A stretch of DNA of 15,617 bases, from assembly GCA_016866675.1 (NCBI GenBank), contig VGLO01000016.1, forward strand, positions 1-15,617, written 5' to 3'. Below, in pieces: positions 1 through 6,597 of the stretch. Below the pieces are notes generated by a model, which had not been told where the DNA came from, did no database searches, and worked only from the letters and a program-made list of their open reading frames with translations. This DNA is from Candidatus Staskawiczbacteria bacterium (GTDB lineage Bacteria > Patescibacteriota > Minisyncoccia > Minisyncoccales > Staskawiczbacteraceae). Made by a program: the position numbers and the translations under genes. Every line of letters begins with the position of its first letter. The stretch's first letter is position 1.

Positions 1-614
1 TTGCTTTAATAGGTCTGATTGGAGCCCTGTGGTTTTATTTTAGACTTGAATGGGATGTAATAAGTATTCCCTTATTAGGTCAGTTTTCAATTGGAATTTG
101 GTATATACCACTTTTTATTATTGTAATGGTTGCTTCTTGGTCAGGAGGAATTATTGATGGTTTAGATGGGCTTTCTGGCGGAACATTCGCCTCAATTTTT
201 GGCGCTTTTGCAGTAATTTCTTTTTCTCAGGGTAAAGTTGACTTGGCCGCTTTTTGCGCCGTGATTGGCGGAACAATTTTAGCATTTTTATGGTTTAATA
301 TTCCACCGGCACGATTTTATATGACAGAGGTTGGAATACTTGGCTTAACAACAACAATGTCTGTAGTTGCATTTTTAACTGATTCTGTGGCTGTTTTGCC
401 AATTATTGCTGGATTATTAGTTGTTGAAGTTGGGTCTGTGGTAATACAGCTTTTGTCTAAAAAATTCAGAGGCAAAAAAATATTTCTTTCAGCTCCCATT
501 CATCATCACTTTGAGGCAATAGGTTGGCCGGCATACAAGGTGACAATGAGGTTTTGGATTATAGGAATTGTGTTGGCAATTATTGGAGTGGTTATTAAGC
601 TAATAGGGCAGTAA
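1..614 (+). CDS. mraY: MraY, phospho-N-acetylmuramoyl-pentapeptide transferase, 3' part
   Basis: Integral membrane enzyme that transfers phospho-MurNAc-pentapeptide from UDP to undecaprenyl phosphate, making lipid I on the cytoplasmic face of the membrane. The frame is open from base 3 to the TAA at 612-614, so about 203 C-terminal residues are present and the start lies off the left edge. The ATG at 126 is an internal Met, not the start. The sequence shows the acidic family motif IIDGLDGLSGG near 153-182 and the histidine signature APIHHHFE followed by the RFWII helix near 493-560, both diagnostic of MraY. Several hydrophobic helices alternate with these loops. It is the last plus-strand gene before an inserted minus-strand gene and is not followed by murD or ftsW, so the usual cell-wall cluster is broken here. 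Identification is firm; only the N-terminus is missing. Confidence 0.96.
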   Translation, partial: ALIGLIGALWFYFRLEWDVISIPLLGQFSIGIWYIPLFIIVMVASWSGGIIDGLDGLSGGTFASIFGAFAVISFSQGKVDLAAFCAVIGGTILAFLWFNIPPARFYMTEVGILGLTTTMSVVAFLTDSVAVLPIIAGLLVVEVGSVVIQLLSKKFRGKKIFLSAPIHHHFEAIGWPAYKVTMRFWIIGIVLAIIGVVIKLIGQ

Positions 615-620
615 AGTAAT

Positions 621-660
621 AAAAAAAGAGGCACAACTCGGCTTTCGCTGGGTTGTGCCT
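621..660 (-). terminator. Rho-independent terminator of the leucine-zipper gene
   Basis: A 9-bp perfect stem (AGGCACAAC at 629-637 with GTTGTGCCT at 652-660) has a 14-base loop region that can pair further. On the minus strand it is followed directly by a run of seven T (621-627). The T-run lies only on the minus-strand exit side, so the hairpin serves the minus gene ending at 683. It may also stop mraY read-through less efficiently. Confidence 0.88.
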
Positions 661-682
661 ATGGATTAGACAGTGAGATGCT

Positions 683-1006
683 CTATCCGCCCAAAAGGGC
701 ATCAAGCTCATCCATGTGCTTTTGCATGGCCTCCTTGTTCCGGACATGCTCCTCCTTCCAGTCAGAGTTTTCCTTGAGGAGGCGACCAACCTCTTCGCGG
801 AGACCGGCATTCTCACTCTTGAGAGTGGCATTCTCGGCCTTGAGGGCGTCCTCCCTCTGTTTTACGGCCTTGAGTGCCTGAATGCTGGCACTCAACTTGC
901 TTGTGACTTGGTCGTGAGCGTCAACATGGTCGCGGTGGCTTACTTCAGCCATCTTCTTCCTTCCTTTCTTCTCTTTGGTCTTGGGTTTTCTTCTCTTCTT
1001 TTTCAT
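683..1006 (-). CDS. Small basic leucine-zipper (coiled-coil) protein, function unknown
   Basis: A 107-residue protein of no family I recognise. Residues 2-18 are almost all Lys/Arg. From about residue 38 there is a continuous amphipathic helix with a textbook leucine zipper: L55, L62, L69, L76 and W83 at exact seven-residue spacing. Asn59, Asn66 and Asn80 sit in the partner 'a' positions, which in known zippers favours parallel dimers. There is no signal peptide or membrane segment. The start at 1006 has AGGAG (1013-1017) six bases upstream and a near-consensus promoter behind it, and the gene ends in its own terminator, so it is a complete monocistronic unit. A second in-frame ATG at 952 (Met19) is preceded by a GGAAGG-type sequence and would give a form without the basic tail. 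Base composition is unlike its neighbours (70 of 120 bases at 781-900 are G or C). DNA binding or a structural role is possible but is inference. Confidence 0.82.
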   Translation of the reverse strand: MKKKRRKPKTKEKKGRKKMAEVSHRDHVDAHDQVTSKLSASIQALKAVKQREDALKAENATLKSENAGLREEVGRLLKENSDWKEEHVRNKEAMQKHMDELDALLGG

Positions 1007-1032
1007 TGATTACTCCTTGTGTGCTATTTTTA

Positions 1033-1061
1033 ATAATATCATTATAATTATATTTTGTCAA
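1033..1061 (-). promoter_or_regulatory. Sigma70-type promoter of the leucine-zipper gene
   Basis: On the minus strand the perfect -35 TTGACA (1056-1061) is separated by exactly 17 bases from the -10 TATTAT (1033-1038, 5 of 6 to consensus). The predicted transcription start lies near 1026, giving a leader of about 20 bases that carries the AGGAG ribosome binding site. It is one of the best promoters in the window. Confidence 0.85.
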
Positions 1062-1105
1062 TAGTCCGCAACAAGACGTTGTCTTTTTTTATTTCTAAAA
1101 TGTAT

Positions 1106-1111
1106 TATAAT
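1106..1111 (+). promoter_or_regulatory. Candidate -10 element for the 1138-5421 gene block
   Basis: A perfect TATAAT at 1106-1111 lies 26 bases before the ATG at 1138 and predicts a leader of about 20 bases. No convincing -35 is found at 17 +/- 1 bases; TTGTCT at 1079-1084 is too far (21 bases). The predicted leader lacks a Shine-Dalgarno sequence. Confidence 0.5.
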
Positions 1112-1137
1112 CAATGTTAAATTATCCTTAGTGTAAA

Positions 1138-2064
1138 ATGAAAAAGAATCCAGACAATCTCAGCACCGTTAACCTACCTGAAGCCAGGAAAGATAATATT
1201 GGAATAGAAAAAAAAATTGAAATAAGGCGAGAAAAACTGAAGGCAAAACTGGGTAAGAAAAAGCCTATTATGCCTAAAGTTAAGATCAATACTAATGATG
1301 ATTCTTCAGAAGAAGAATCAAAAAGAAATGAAATGAGTGATGACGAAAGGAGAGAAGAAGAAGATTTAAAAAAAGAAAAAAAGATAGAAGTTGAACCTCC
1401 TAATTTTAATGAATCAGCTTCAGAAGAAGAAATAAAAAGACAGGAGGAAAAAGAAAAAATTACTGTAGAAAATGATTTGAAAAAAGCTTTTGAATATGAG
1501 AAAGCCCAAAGTGATGTTGAAAGAGTAAGGGGAGAAGCGCAGGAAAAAGATTTAGATCAAATGATTGAAAAGGCAAAAGATATTGATGAAAAAATAAAGC
1601 AGGAAGAGCAAAAATTAGACTTACTAAAAAAAGAAATTGAGGCTTTAGAAATCGAGGCCGAGTCAAAGCCAGATTTAAGTATTGAAAAAGCTCAAATTGA
1701 AAGCCAGATAGAAGAAAAAGAAAAAGAGATTGAGCTTGTAATGAAGGAATTGGCAAGACTTGAGGGTGATTTGAATCAGTTTAAGTATTACCAAAAAAAC
1801 ATGGAAAGTGCTCAAGGAGCCCGAAAATTCGCCAAAAAAATTATTGACTATGATGGAAAAGTTGGAAATGTAGGAAATGTAGTAAGGGGTGTTGCAGGGT
1901 ACGCATTGGCAGAAACTATTAAAACAGTCTGGGGAATTATATCAATTACAGCCAATAAGGCTTGGGAGGAGATTTCAAAGTTGACTGGTGCGGGTGGTTT
2001 TTGGGAAGACACAAAGAGAATGTTTAAAAAGTTTTGGGGCAGTAAAGAGGGCAGTGGAAAATAA
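1138..2064 (+). CDS. Charged coiled-coil protein, function unknown, first gene of the ctp-rplI-pyrG block
   Basis: A 308-residue protein dominated by Glu and Lys; no enzyme motif recognised. Residues 1-50 are basic and 53-110 very acidic. Residues about 115-225 form a long predicted coiled coil rich in E/K/L/I. The last 80 residues change character, with a Gly/Val stretch at 241-254, a hydrophobic segment at 255-272 and an aromatic/basic tail containing FWEDTKRMFKKFW, which could contact a membrane. There is no N-terminal signal peptide. An approximate internal repeat joins residues 57-79 and 95-116 (SEEE-x-KR-x-E ... DLKK). An in-frame TAG at 1129-1131 stands just before the ATG, which bounds the start; there is no Shine-Dalgarno sequence. 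It ends six bases before the protease gene, suggesting co-transcription. A scaffold or cytoskeletal role is only a guess from shape. Confidence 0.8.
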   Translation: MKKNPDNLSTVNLPEARKDNIGIEKKIEIRREKLKAKLGKKKPIMPKVKINTNDDSSEEESKRNEMSDDERREEEDLKKEKKIEVEPPNFNESASEEEIKRQEEKEKITVENDLKKAFEYEKAQSDVERVRGEAQEKDLDQMIEKAKDIDEKIKQEEQKLDLLKKEIEALEIEAESKPDLSIEKAQIESQIEEKEKEIELVMKELARLEGDLNQFKYYQKNMESAQGARKFAKKIIDYDGKVGNVGNVVRGVAGYALAETIKTVWGIISITANKAWEEISKLTGAGGFWEDTKRMFKKFWGSKEGSGK

Positions 2065-2070
2065 AGCGAT

Positions 2071-3258
2071 ATGTTTGATTTTAATTACAAAAACTTAACA
2101 AAGTATTTAATAGTATTGGTTGCCCTTATTCTTGTTTTTGGAGCAGGATTTTATTATGGAAAAAATAAGGTAATATGCAATATTTGCAAACCAGAGCAGG
2201 TTAATTTTTCTCTTTTTTGGGACGCCTACAATAAGCTTCATGAAGGTTTTATAGATAAAGAAAACATAAATGAAAATGAAATAATCTATGGTGCAATTTC
2301 TGGAATGACCAAAAGCTTGGGCGACCCTTACACTGATTTTTTTGACCCAAGTCAGGCAAAAATATTCCAGCAAGATCTTTCTGGCTCATTTGATGGTATA
2401 GGAGTTGAAATTGGTATAAAGAAAGACCAGTTAACAGTAATTTCCCCCTTGAAAGGAACACCCGGCGAAAGAGCTGGTTTGGCTTCAGGAGACATAATTG
2501 TGGCTGTAGACGGGAAAAGCACCTCAAATATGACAATAGACGAGGCTGTAAGCCTAGTAAGAGGCAAGAGAGGTACGCAGGTTGAACTTACTGTTTATAG
2601 GGAGTCATGGGGTCAGGCAAAGGATATTAAAATTACCAGAGACACAATTAAAATTGATTCTGTAAGTTGGGAGTTAAAAGATTTAGATGTAGCATATATT
2701 AAAATAAATCAGTTTAATCAATCCTTGCCAACTGAATTTACGAAAATTGCAAGAGACATAATGACGAGTTCAGCAAAAAAGATTATTTTGGACTTAAGAA
2801 ATAATCCTGGCGGATATCTTGAAGTTTGCCAAGATATTTCCGGCTGGTTTTTAAAAAGCGGGGAAATAGTGACGATTGAAGATTTTGGAAGCAGTAAGGA
2901 ATCCAAAAAATACTTGGCAGAAGGCAATGGATTACTTGCAAATTATCCAATAGTTGTTTTAATAAATAGTGGATCGGCTTCGGCTTCAGAAATTTTGGCC
3001 GGAGCGCTTCGTGATAACAGGGGAATTAAGTTGGTTGGAGAAAAATCTTTTGGAAAAGGCTCTGTGCAAGAAGTAGTAGTTCTTCAGGATAAAGTCTCAT
3101 TTTTGAAGATTACTGTTGCTAAGTGGTTAACACCAAAAGGAGACTCAATATCAGAGGTTGGCTTGGAACCAGATGTTAAAGTTGAATTAGATCAGGAAAA
3201 TATGCAAAATGATACTCAACTTAATAAGGCGCTTGAAATAATTAAGGAATTAAAGTAG
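2071..3258 (+). CDS. ctpA: S41 family C-terminal processing peptidase (CtpA/Prc type)
   Basis: Membrane-anchored serine protease that cleaves exported proteins near their C-termini, outside the cytoplasmic membrane. Of 395 residues, 11-29 form one hydrophobic anchor with a short cytoplasmic N-terminus. A PDZ domain follows at about 105-180 (GIGVEIG ... GERAGLASGDIIVAVDG), then the S41 catalytic domain. The nucleophile motif GSASASE is at 301-307 and GKGSVQ at 328-333. By the 25-residue Ser-Lys spacing known for CtpB and D1 protease, the dyad is Ser304/Lys329. The length is typical for bacterial Ctp enzymes. It lies six bases after the coiled-coil gene and 28 before rplI in the same direction. 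Its stop is TAG. The specific substrate is unknown; the co-transcribed coiled-coil protein is a possible partner or client, by context only. Confidence 0.95.
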   Translation: MFDFNYKNLTKYLIVLVALILVFGAGFYYGKNKVICNICKPEQVNFSLFWDAYNKLHEGFIDKENINENEIIYGAISGMTKSLGDPYTDFFDPSQAKIFQQDLSGSFDGIGVEIGIKKDQLTVISPLKGTPGERAGLASGDIIVAVDGKSTSNMTIDEAVSLVRGKRGTQVELTVYRESWGQAKDIKITRDTIKIDSVSWELKDLDVAYIKINQFNQSLPTEFTKIARDIMTSSAKKIILDLRNNPGGYLEVCQDISGWFLKSGEIVTIEDFGSSKESKKYLAEGNGLLANYPIVVLINSGSASASEILAGALRDNRGIKLVGEKSFGKGSVQEVVVLQDKVSFLKITVAKWLTPKGDSISEVGLEPDVKVELDQENMQNDTQLNKALEIIKELK

Positions 3259-3286
3259 AATAAAAAATCGTAAAATATAAAATAAT

Positions 3287-3757
3287 ATGAAAGTAATACT
3301 CCTAGAAGATATTGAAAATGTTGGCAAAAAATATGAGGTAAAGGAAGTTAAGCCCGGTTTTGCCAGAAACTTTTTAATACCAAAAAAATTAGTAAAGTTG
3401 GCTACAAAACAAAACCTAAAATGGTTAAGAGACCAGCAGGAAGTTATTGAAAAAGTTGCGGTTGAGGATTTAAAGCAGGTTCAAGAGTTGGCCTCAAAGG
3501 TAGATGGTGAGGAGGTTAATATTAATGTTAAGGTTGGAGAAAACGGACAACTTTTTGAGTCAATTAATTCAGCTAAAATATCAGAGCAGTTAAAAACAAT
3601 GGGTTTTGATGTCAAAAAATCTCAAATAAAACTGGAATCACCAATTAAAGAAGTAGGGGAGTTTGCTATAAAGATAATGTTAGACCATAATCTAGAAGCA
3701 GAAGTTAAGTTAATTGTGGCTGGAGAGAGTGAATCAAAAAAAGAAAAAGAAGACTAA
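3287..3757 (+). CDS. rplI: 50S ribosomal protein bL9
   Basis: Large-subunit protein that binds 23S rRNA near the L1 stalk and affects reading-frame maintenance. Its 156 residues match the family length. The N-terminal rRNA-binding domain (1-50) carries the signature VGKKYEVKEVKPGFARNFLIP, followed by the connecting helix (about 50-80) and a C-terminal domain ending in a Lys/Glu-rich tail. There is no Shine-Dalgarno sequence before the ATG. It sits between the protease and CTP synthase genes rather than with rpsF/rpsR, as is common elsewhere. Some Candidate Phyla Radiation lineages are reported to lack bL9, so its presence is useful for placing the organism. Confidence 0.96.
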   Translation: MKVILLEDIENVGKKYEVKEVKPGFARNFLIPKKLVKLATKQNLKWLRDQQEVIEKVAVEDLKQVQELASKVDGEEVNINVKVGENGQLFESINSAKISEQLKTMGFDVKKSQIKLESPIKEVGEFAIKIMLDHNLEAEVKLIVAGESESKKEKED

Positions 3758-3795
3758 TTTTAAAAGAGTCAAAATATTAATTTTTTAGTTGCAAG

Positions 3796-5421
3796 ATGAA
3801 ATATATTTTTGTGGCTGGGGGTGTTATGTCTGGAATTGGAAAAGGAATAGCCACAGCTTCAATTGGTAGAATATTAAAGAGCAAGGGATTTAAGATTACA
3901 GCAATTAAAATTGACCCCTACATCAATGTTGATGCAGGCACCATGAACCCCACCGAACACGGCGAGGTTTTTGTTTTGGATGATGGTTATGAAACAGACC
4001 AAGATATGGGAAACTATGAGAGATTTCTTGATGAGTCATTACCTTCAATAAATTATATGACTACTGGTAGGGTTTACCAAGAGATTATAAAAAGGGAAAG
4101 AAACTTAGAATACAAGGGAAAGAATGTTGAAGTGGTCCCCGATGTGCCACTAGAGGTGATTAGACGCATTAAGGAAGCTCAAAAGTCTGCTAACGCCGAT
4201 ATTACACTTGTTGAAGTTGGAGGCACTATTGGTGAATATCAAAATATTATTTTTCTTGAGGCGGCCCGCATGTTAAAGCATCAAAATCCAAAAGATGTTG
4301 CCGTGGTAATGCTTTCTTATGTGCCAATTCCAAATAATATAGGGGAAATGAAAACAAAACCAACTCAATACGCAAGCAGAGAGCTTAACTCTGTTGGATT
4401 GCAAGCAGATATTATATTAGCCAGATCTCCATTACCTTTAGATGAAAAAAGAAAAGAAAAAATTGCTACTTTTTGTAATATTATTCCTGAACATGTAATT
4501 TCAGCTCCGGATGTGGAAAGTATTTATGATGTGCCGCTCAACTTTGAAAAAGATGGATTAGGTAGAATATTATGTGAAGTTTTAGGATTGGAAGACAAAA
4601 AAGCAAATCTTGCTGACTGGGAAGAATTTGCAGTTAAAACTAAAAATGGATCAAAAAAATTAGAGATAGCTGTTGTTGGAAAATACTTTATGTCAGGAGA
4701 TTATGTTCTTTCTGATGTTTATATATCTGTAATAGAAGCAATAAAGCATGCAGCTGCTTCTGAAAATTTAGGAGTTAAATTGTCTTATTTAGATTCTGAA
4801 GAATATGAGAAAGACCCTAAAAAATTAGAAGAATTGCGTAAATATAGTGGTGTGTTGGTGCCCGGAGGTTTTGGAGGAAGGGGAGTAGAGGGTATAATTT
4901 CAGCCATTAAATTTTCAAGAGAGAATAATATTCCTTACTTTGGACTTTGCTATGGTATGCAGTTAATGGTAATAGAGTTTGCAAGAAATGTTGCCAAAAT
5001 TGAAGATGCGAATACATCTGAAATAAACCCAGATGCCAAAAATGCTGTAATTGACTTGATGCCAGAGCAAAAAGAAAAAATTAAAAGGGGGGATTATGGA
5101 GGCACAATGAGGCTCGGAAGTTATTTTTGTAAATTAAAAGAGGGTACAATTGCAAAGTCAGTATACAATTCGTTAGAGGTTAGTGAAAGGCATAGGCATC
5201 GTTATGAAGTAAACCCAAATGTGATTGATAAATTAACTGAAGCGGGGTTAGTTTTTTCTGGCACCTCTCCTGATGGAAAATTAATGGAAATAGCTGAATT
5301 ACAAAAACAAAAGCATCTATTCATGTTGGGCACCCAATTTCATCCGGAGTTTTTGTCTCGTCCGTTAAGACCTCATCCTCTATTTGTTGAGTTTTTAAAA
5401 TCAGCCTCAAAAAGTAATTAA
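3796..5421 (+). CDS. pyrG: CTP synthase
   Basis: Makes CTP from UTP, ATP and glutamine, the last step of pyrimidine nucleotide synthesis, in the cytoplasm. The 541 residues comprise the synthetase domain (1 to about 265; P-loop SGIGKGIATASIG near 13-25, the KIDPYINVDAGTMNPTEHGEV substrate region at 40-60) and a class I glutamine amidotransferase domain from about 290. The glutaminase triad is Cys385 (in GLCYGMQ), His516 and Glu518 (in HPEF). The elbow is usually GICLGMQ, so Tyr for Leu after the Cys is a small variation. It is the last gene of the 1138-5421 block, 38 bases after rplI, and is closed by a hairpin terminator. The start is SD-less. Confidence 0.97.
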   Translation: MKYIFVAGGVMSGIGKGIATASIGRILKSKGFKITAIKIDPYINVDAGTMNPTEHGEVFVLDDGYETDQDMGNYERFLDESLPSINYMTTGRVYQEIIKRERNLEYKGKNVEVVPDVPLEVIRRIKEAQKSANADITLVEVGGTIGEYQNIIFLEAARMLKHQNPKDVAVVMLSYVPIPNNIGEMKTKPTQYASRELNSVGLQADIILARSPLPLDEKRKEKIATFCNIIPEHVISAPDVESIYDVPLNFEKDGLGRILCEVLGLEDKKANLADWEEFAVKTKNGSKKLEIAVVGKYFMSGDYVLSDVYISVIEAIKHAAASENLGVKLSYLDSEEYEKDPKKLEELRKYSGVLVPGGFGGRGVEGIISAIKFSRENNIPYFGLCYGMQLMVIEFARNVAKIEDANTSEINPDAKNAVIDLMPEQKEKIKRGDYGGTMRLGSYFCKLKEGTIAKSVYNSLEVSERHRHRYEVNPNVIDKLTEAGLVFSGTSPDGKLMEIAELQKQKHLFMLGTQFHPEFLSRPLRPHPLFVEFLKSASKSN

Positions 5422-5448
5422 AAAACAGCTCAATGAGCTGCTTTTTAA
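5420..5448. terminator. Bidirectional terminator between pyrG and rpmA
   Basis: A short strong hairpin (CAGCTC at 5426-5431, loop AAT, GAGCTG at 5435-5440) is flanked by an A-run on the left and CTTTTT on the right, so it can act in both directions. It occupies nearly the whole gap between the convergent pyrG stop (5421) and rpmA stop (5449). Confidence 0.85.
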
Positions 5449-5730
5449 TTACTTTGCAGATTCAACGTTTACAATTTTGACTTGTCTTTGAGATCCATCA
5501 AAAAGCTTTTTCTGTTTGGTTTTGAAGCTTACTATACCTGGCTTTATAGCGTAAAGAGTATCATCTGATCCCTTTCTTACATTTTTTCCAGCCATATATT
5601 TTGCGCCTCTTTGCCTTACAATAATGTTGCCGGCTTTAGCTCCTTGGCCTCCAAAAATTTTAATTCCAAGTCTTTGTGATCTTGAATCTCTTCCAAGTCT
5701 GGATGCTCCTGTAGATTTACTTGTTGACAT
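5449..5730 (-). CDS. rpmA: 50S ribosomal protein bL27
   Basis: Large-subunit protein whose N-terminus reaches towards the peptidyl transferase centre. Its 93 residues include the conserved GRDSRSQRLGIKIFGGQ segment and IIVRQRG followed by Y-x-AGKNV, both characteristic of bL27. The N-terminus (MSTSKSTGASRLGR) starts at the usual place without the longer, protease-processed extension seen in Firmicutes. It is monocistronic and not next to rplU; obgE, its common neighbour, is 3.4 kb away on the other strand. There is no Shine-Dalgarno sequence. A leader of about 60 bases with overlapping stem-loops precedes it, which may matter for regulation. Confidence 0.96.
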   Translation of the reverse strand: MSTSKSTGASRLGRDSRSQRLGIKIFGGQGAKAGNIIVRQRGAKYMAGKNVRKGSDDTLYAIKPGIVSFKTKQKKLFDGSQRQVKIVNVESAK

Positions 5731-5733
5731 AAA

Positions 5734-5775
5734 ACGAAGTGAACACTGAGCACAATAAATAGTCTTGTGCTTCGT
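5734..5775 (-). promoter_or_regulatory. Structured rpmA leader with two mutually exclusive stems
   Basis: Within the predicted rpmA 5' leader a 7-bp perfect stem (AGCACAA 5749-5755 with TTGTGCT 5765-5771, nine-base loop) competes with an outer 6-bp stem (ACGAAG 5734-5739 with CTTCGT 5770-5775). They share bases 5770-5771 and cannot both form fully. The outer stem lies three bases from the start codon. This could be a translational control element, though no known ribosomal-protein leader motif is recognised. Confidence 0.45.
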
Positions 5776-5798
5776 GATCTTTAATTATTACAAGTCAA

Positions 5799-5827
5799 AT
5801 ATTAGCAAATATTATTGAATTTGTCAA
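5799..5827 (-). promoter_or_regulatory. Predicted rpmA promoter
   Basis: The minus strand has a perfect TTGACA (5822-5827), a 17-base spacer, and TAATAT (5799-5804, 4 of 6). It predicts a start near 5792 and a leader of about 60 bases. It overlaps the divergent uppS promoter: its -35 lies inside the uppS spacer. Confidence 0.65.
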
Positions 5828-5843
5828 AGGACTGATATATAAT
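5815..5843 (+). promoter_or_regulatory. uppS promoter, leaderless architecture
   Basis: TTGAAT (5815-5820), 17 bases, then perfect TATAAT (5838-5843). Only six bases (5844-5849) separate the -10 from the uppS ATG at 5850, which is the normal distance from a -10 to the transcription start. Transcription is therefore predicted to begin at or next to the A of the ATG. Confidence 0.75.
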
Positions 5844-5849
5844 ATCTTT

Positions 5850-6533
5850 ATGAAAATACCATCGCACATAGTCTTATTTCCTGATGGCAATCGAAGATGG
5901 GCAAAAGAAAAAGGGCTTTCAATGAAAGATGGCTACATAAAAGGAAAAGACAAATTTAATGATTTTTTAAGGTGGTGTCATAAAAGGGGAGTAAAGGCAG
6001 TGACCGTTTTTGGTTTTTCTAGCGAAAATTGGAAAAGACCTCAGGATCAGGTTGATTTTTTAATGGGAGTTTTTGAGAAGTACCTTGGCGAAGGGATTGG
6101 AGAATTTAATAAGGAGGGGGTAAGAGTAAGGGTGATTGGGGAGAGAGAAAAGCTTTCAAAATCTCTAAAAAAAGTTATAGAAGAAGTGGAAAAAGAAACT
6201 CAAAATAATAGCCGGGTTTATTTAAATTTAGCTGTTAGTTATGGTGGAAAATGGGATATTATAAATGCTGTTAAAAAAATTATAAAAGAGGGCATTGATG
6301 CTGAAAAAATAACAGAAGAATTTTTTGATGACTATCTTTCAACTGCTGGTTTGCCAGAACCCGATTTAATAATTAGAGCTGGTGGAGAAATGAGATTGTC
6401 TAATTTTGTTTTGTGGCAGTCAGCTTACGCAGAACTTTATTTTTCTGAAAAATTGTGGCCTGACTTCCAAGAAGAAGATTTAAATAAGGCCCTTAAAGAA
6501 TTTGATGATAGACAGAGAAGGTTTGGGAGATAG
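5850..6533 (+). CDS. uppS: Cis-prenyltransferase, undecaprenyl diphosphate synthase type
   Basis: Condenses isopentenyl diphosphate units onto farnesyl diphosphate to make the polyprenyl diphosphate that, after dephosphorylation, is the lipid carrier used by MraY. Cytoplasmic, 227 residues, a normal length. Motifs in order: PDGNRRWAKEKGL at 11-23 with catalytic Asp12, FGFSSENWKRP near 54-64, YGGKWDI, and LIIRAGGEMRLSNFVLWQSA from about 173. The diphosphate-binding segment reads RAGGE (176-180) where most bacterial enzymes have RTSGE. The DGNRRW form is also common in archaeal and eukaryotic homologues, so product chain length cannot be told from sequence. The transcript looks leaderless. Its stop is TAG. 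Confidence 0.93.
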   Translation: MKIPSHIVLFPDGNRRWAKEKGLSMKDGYIKGKDKFNDFLRWCHKRGVKAVTVFGFSSENWKRPQDQVDFLMGVFEKYLGEGIGEFNKEGVRVRVIGEREKLSKSLKKVIEEVEKETQNNSRVYLNLAVSYGGKWDIINAVKKIIKEGIDAEKITEEFFDDYLSTAGLPEPDLIIRAGGEMRLSNFVLWQSAYAELYFSEKLWPDFQEEDLNKALKEFDDRQRRFGR

Positions 6534-6552
6534 TATTTATAAATGATATACT
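6523..6552 (+). promoter_or_regulatory. Extended -10 promoter for the 125-aa gene
   Basis: An extended -10, TGATATACT (6544-6552, hexamer TATACT 6547-6552), has TTGGGA (6523-6528, 4 of 6) 18 bases upstream, overlapping the end of uppS. It predicts a leader of about 40 bases ending in a clear ribosome binding site, AGAGGTG (6587-6593). Confidence 0.6.
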
Positions 6553-6597
6553 AAATTAGTCCTTTCTATTCCACTTTGCTTTAAAAAGAGGTGCGCG

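Noticed and set aside
716..1009. Plus-strand open frame opposite the leucine-zipper gene
   Set aside because: It lacks a promoter and ribosome binding site in that direction. The minus frame has a promoter, AGGAG, heptads and a terminator, so the plus frame is a shadow.
1062..1090. Terminator-like hairpin with T-run before the 1138 gene
   Set aside because: The stem CAAC/GTTG is only four base pairs and no plus-strand gene ends nearby.
3259..3286. Leaderless promoter for rplI (TATAAA at 3276-3281, five bases before the ATG)
   Set aside because: No -35 hexamer at a proper distance; the AT-rich gap makes such matches expected by chance, and the gene is in a collinear block.
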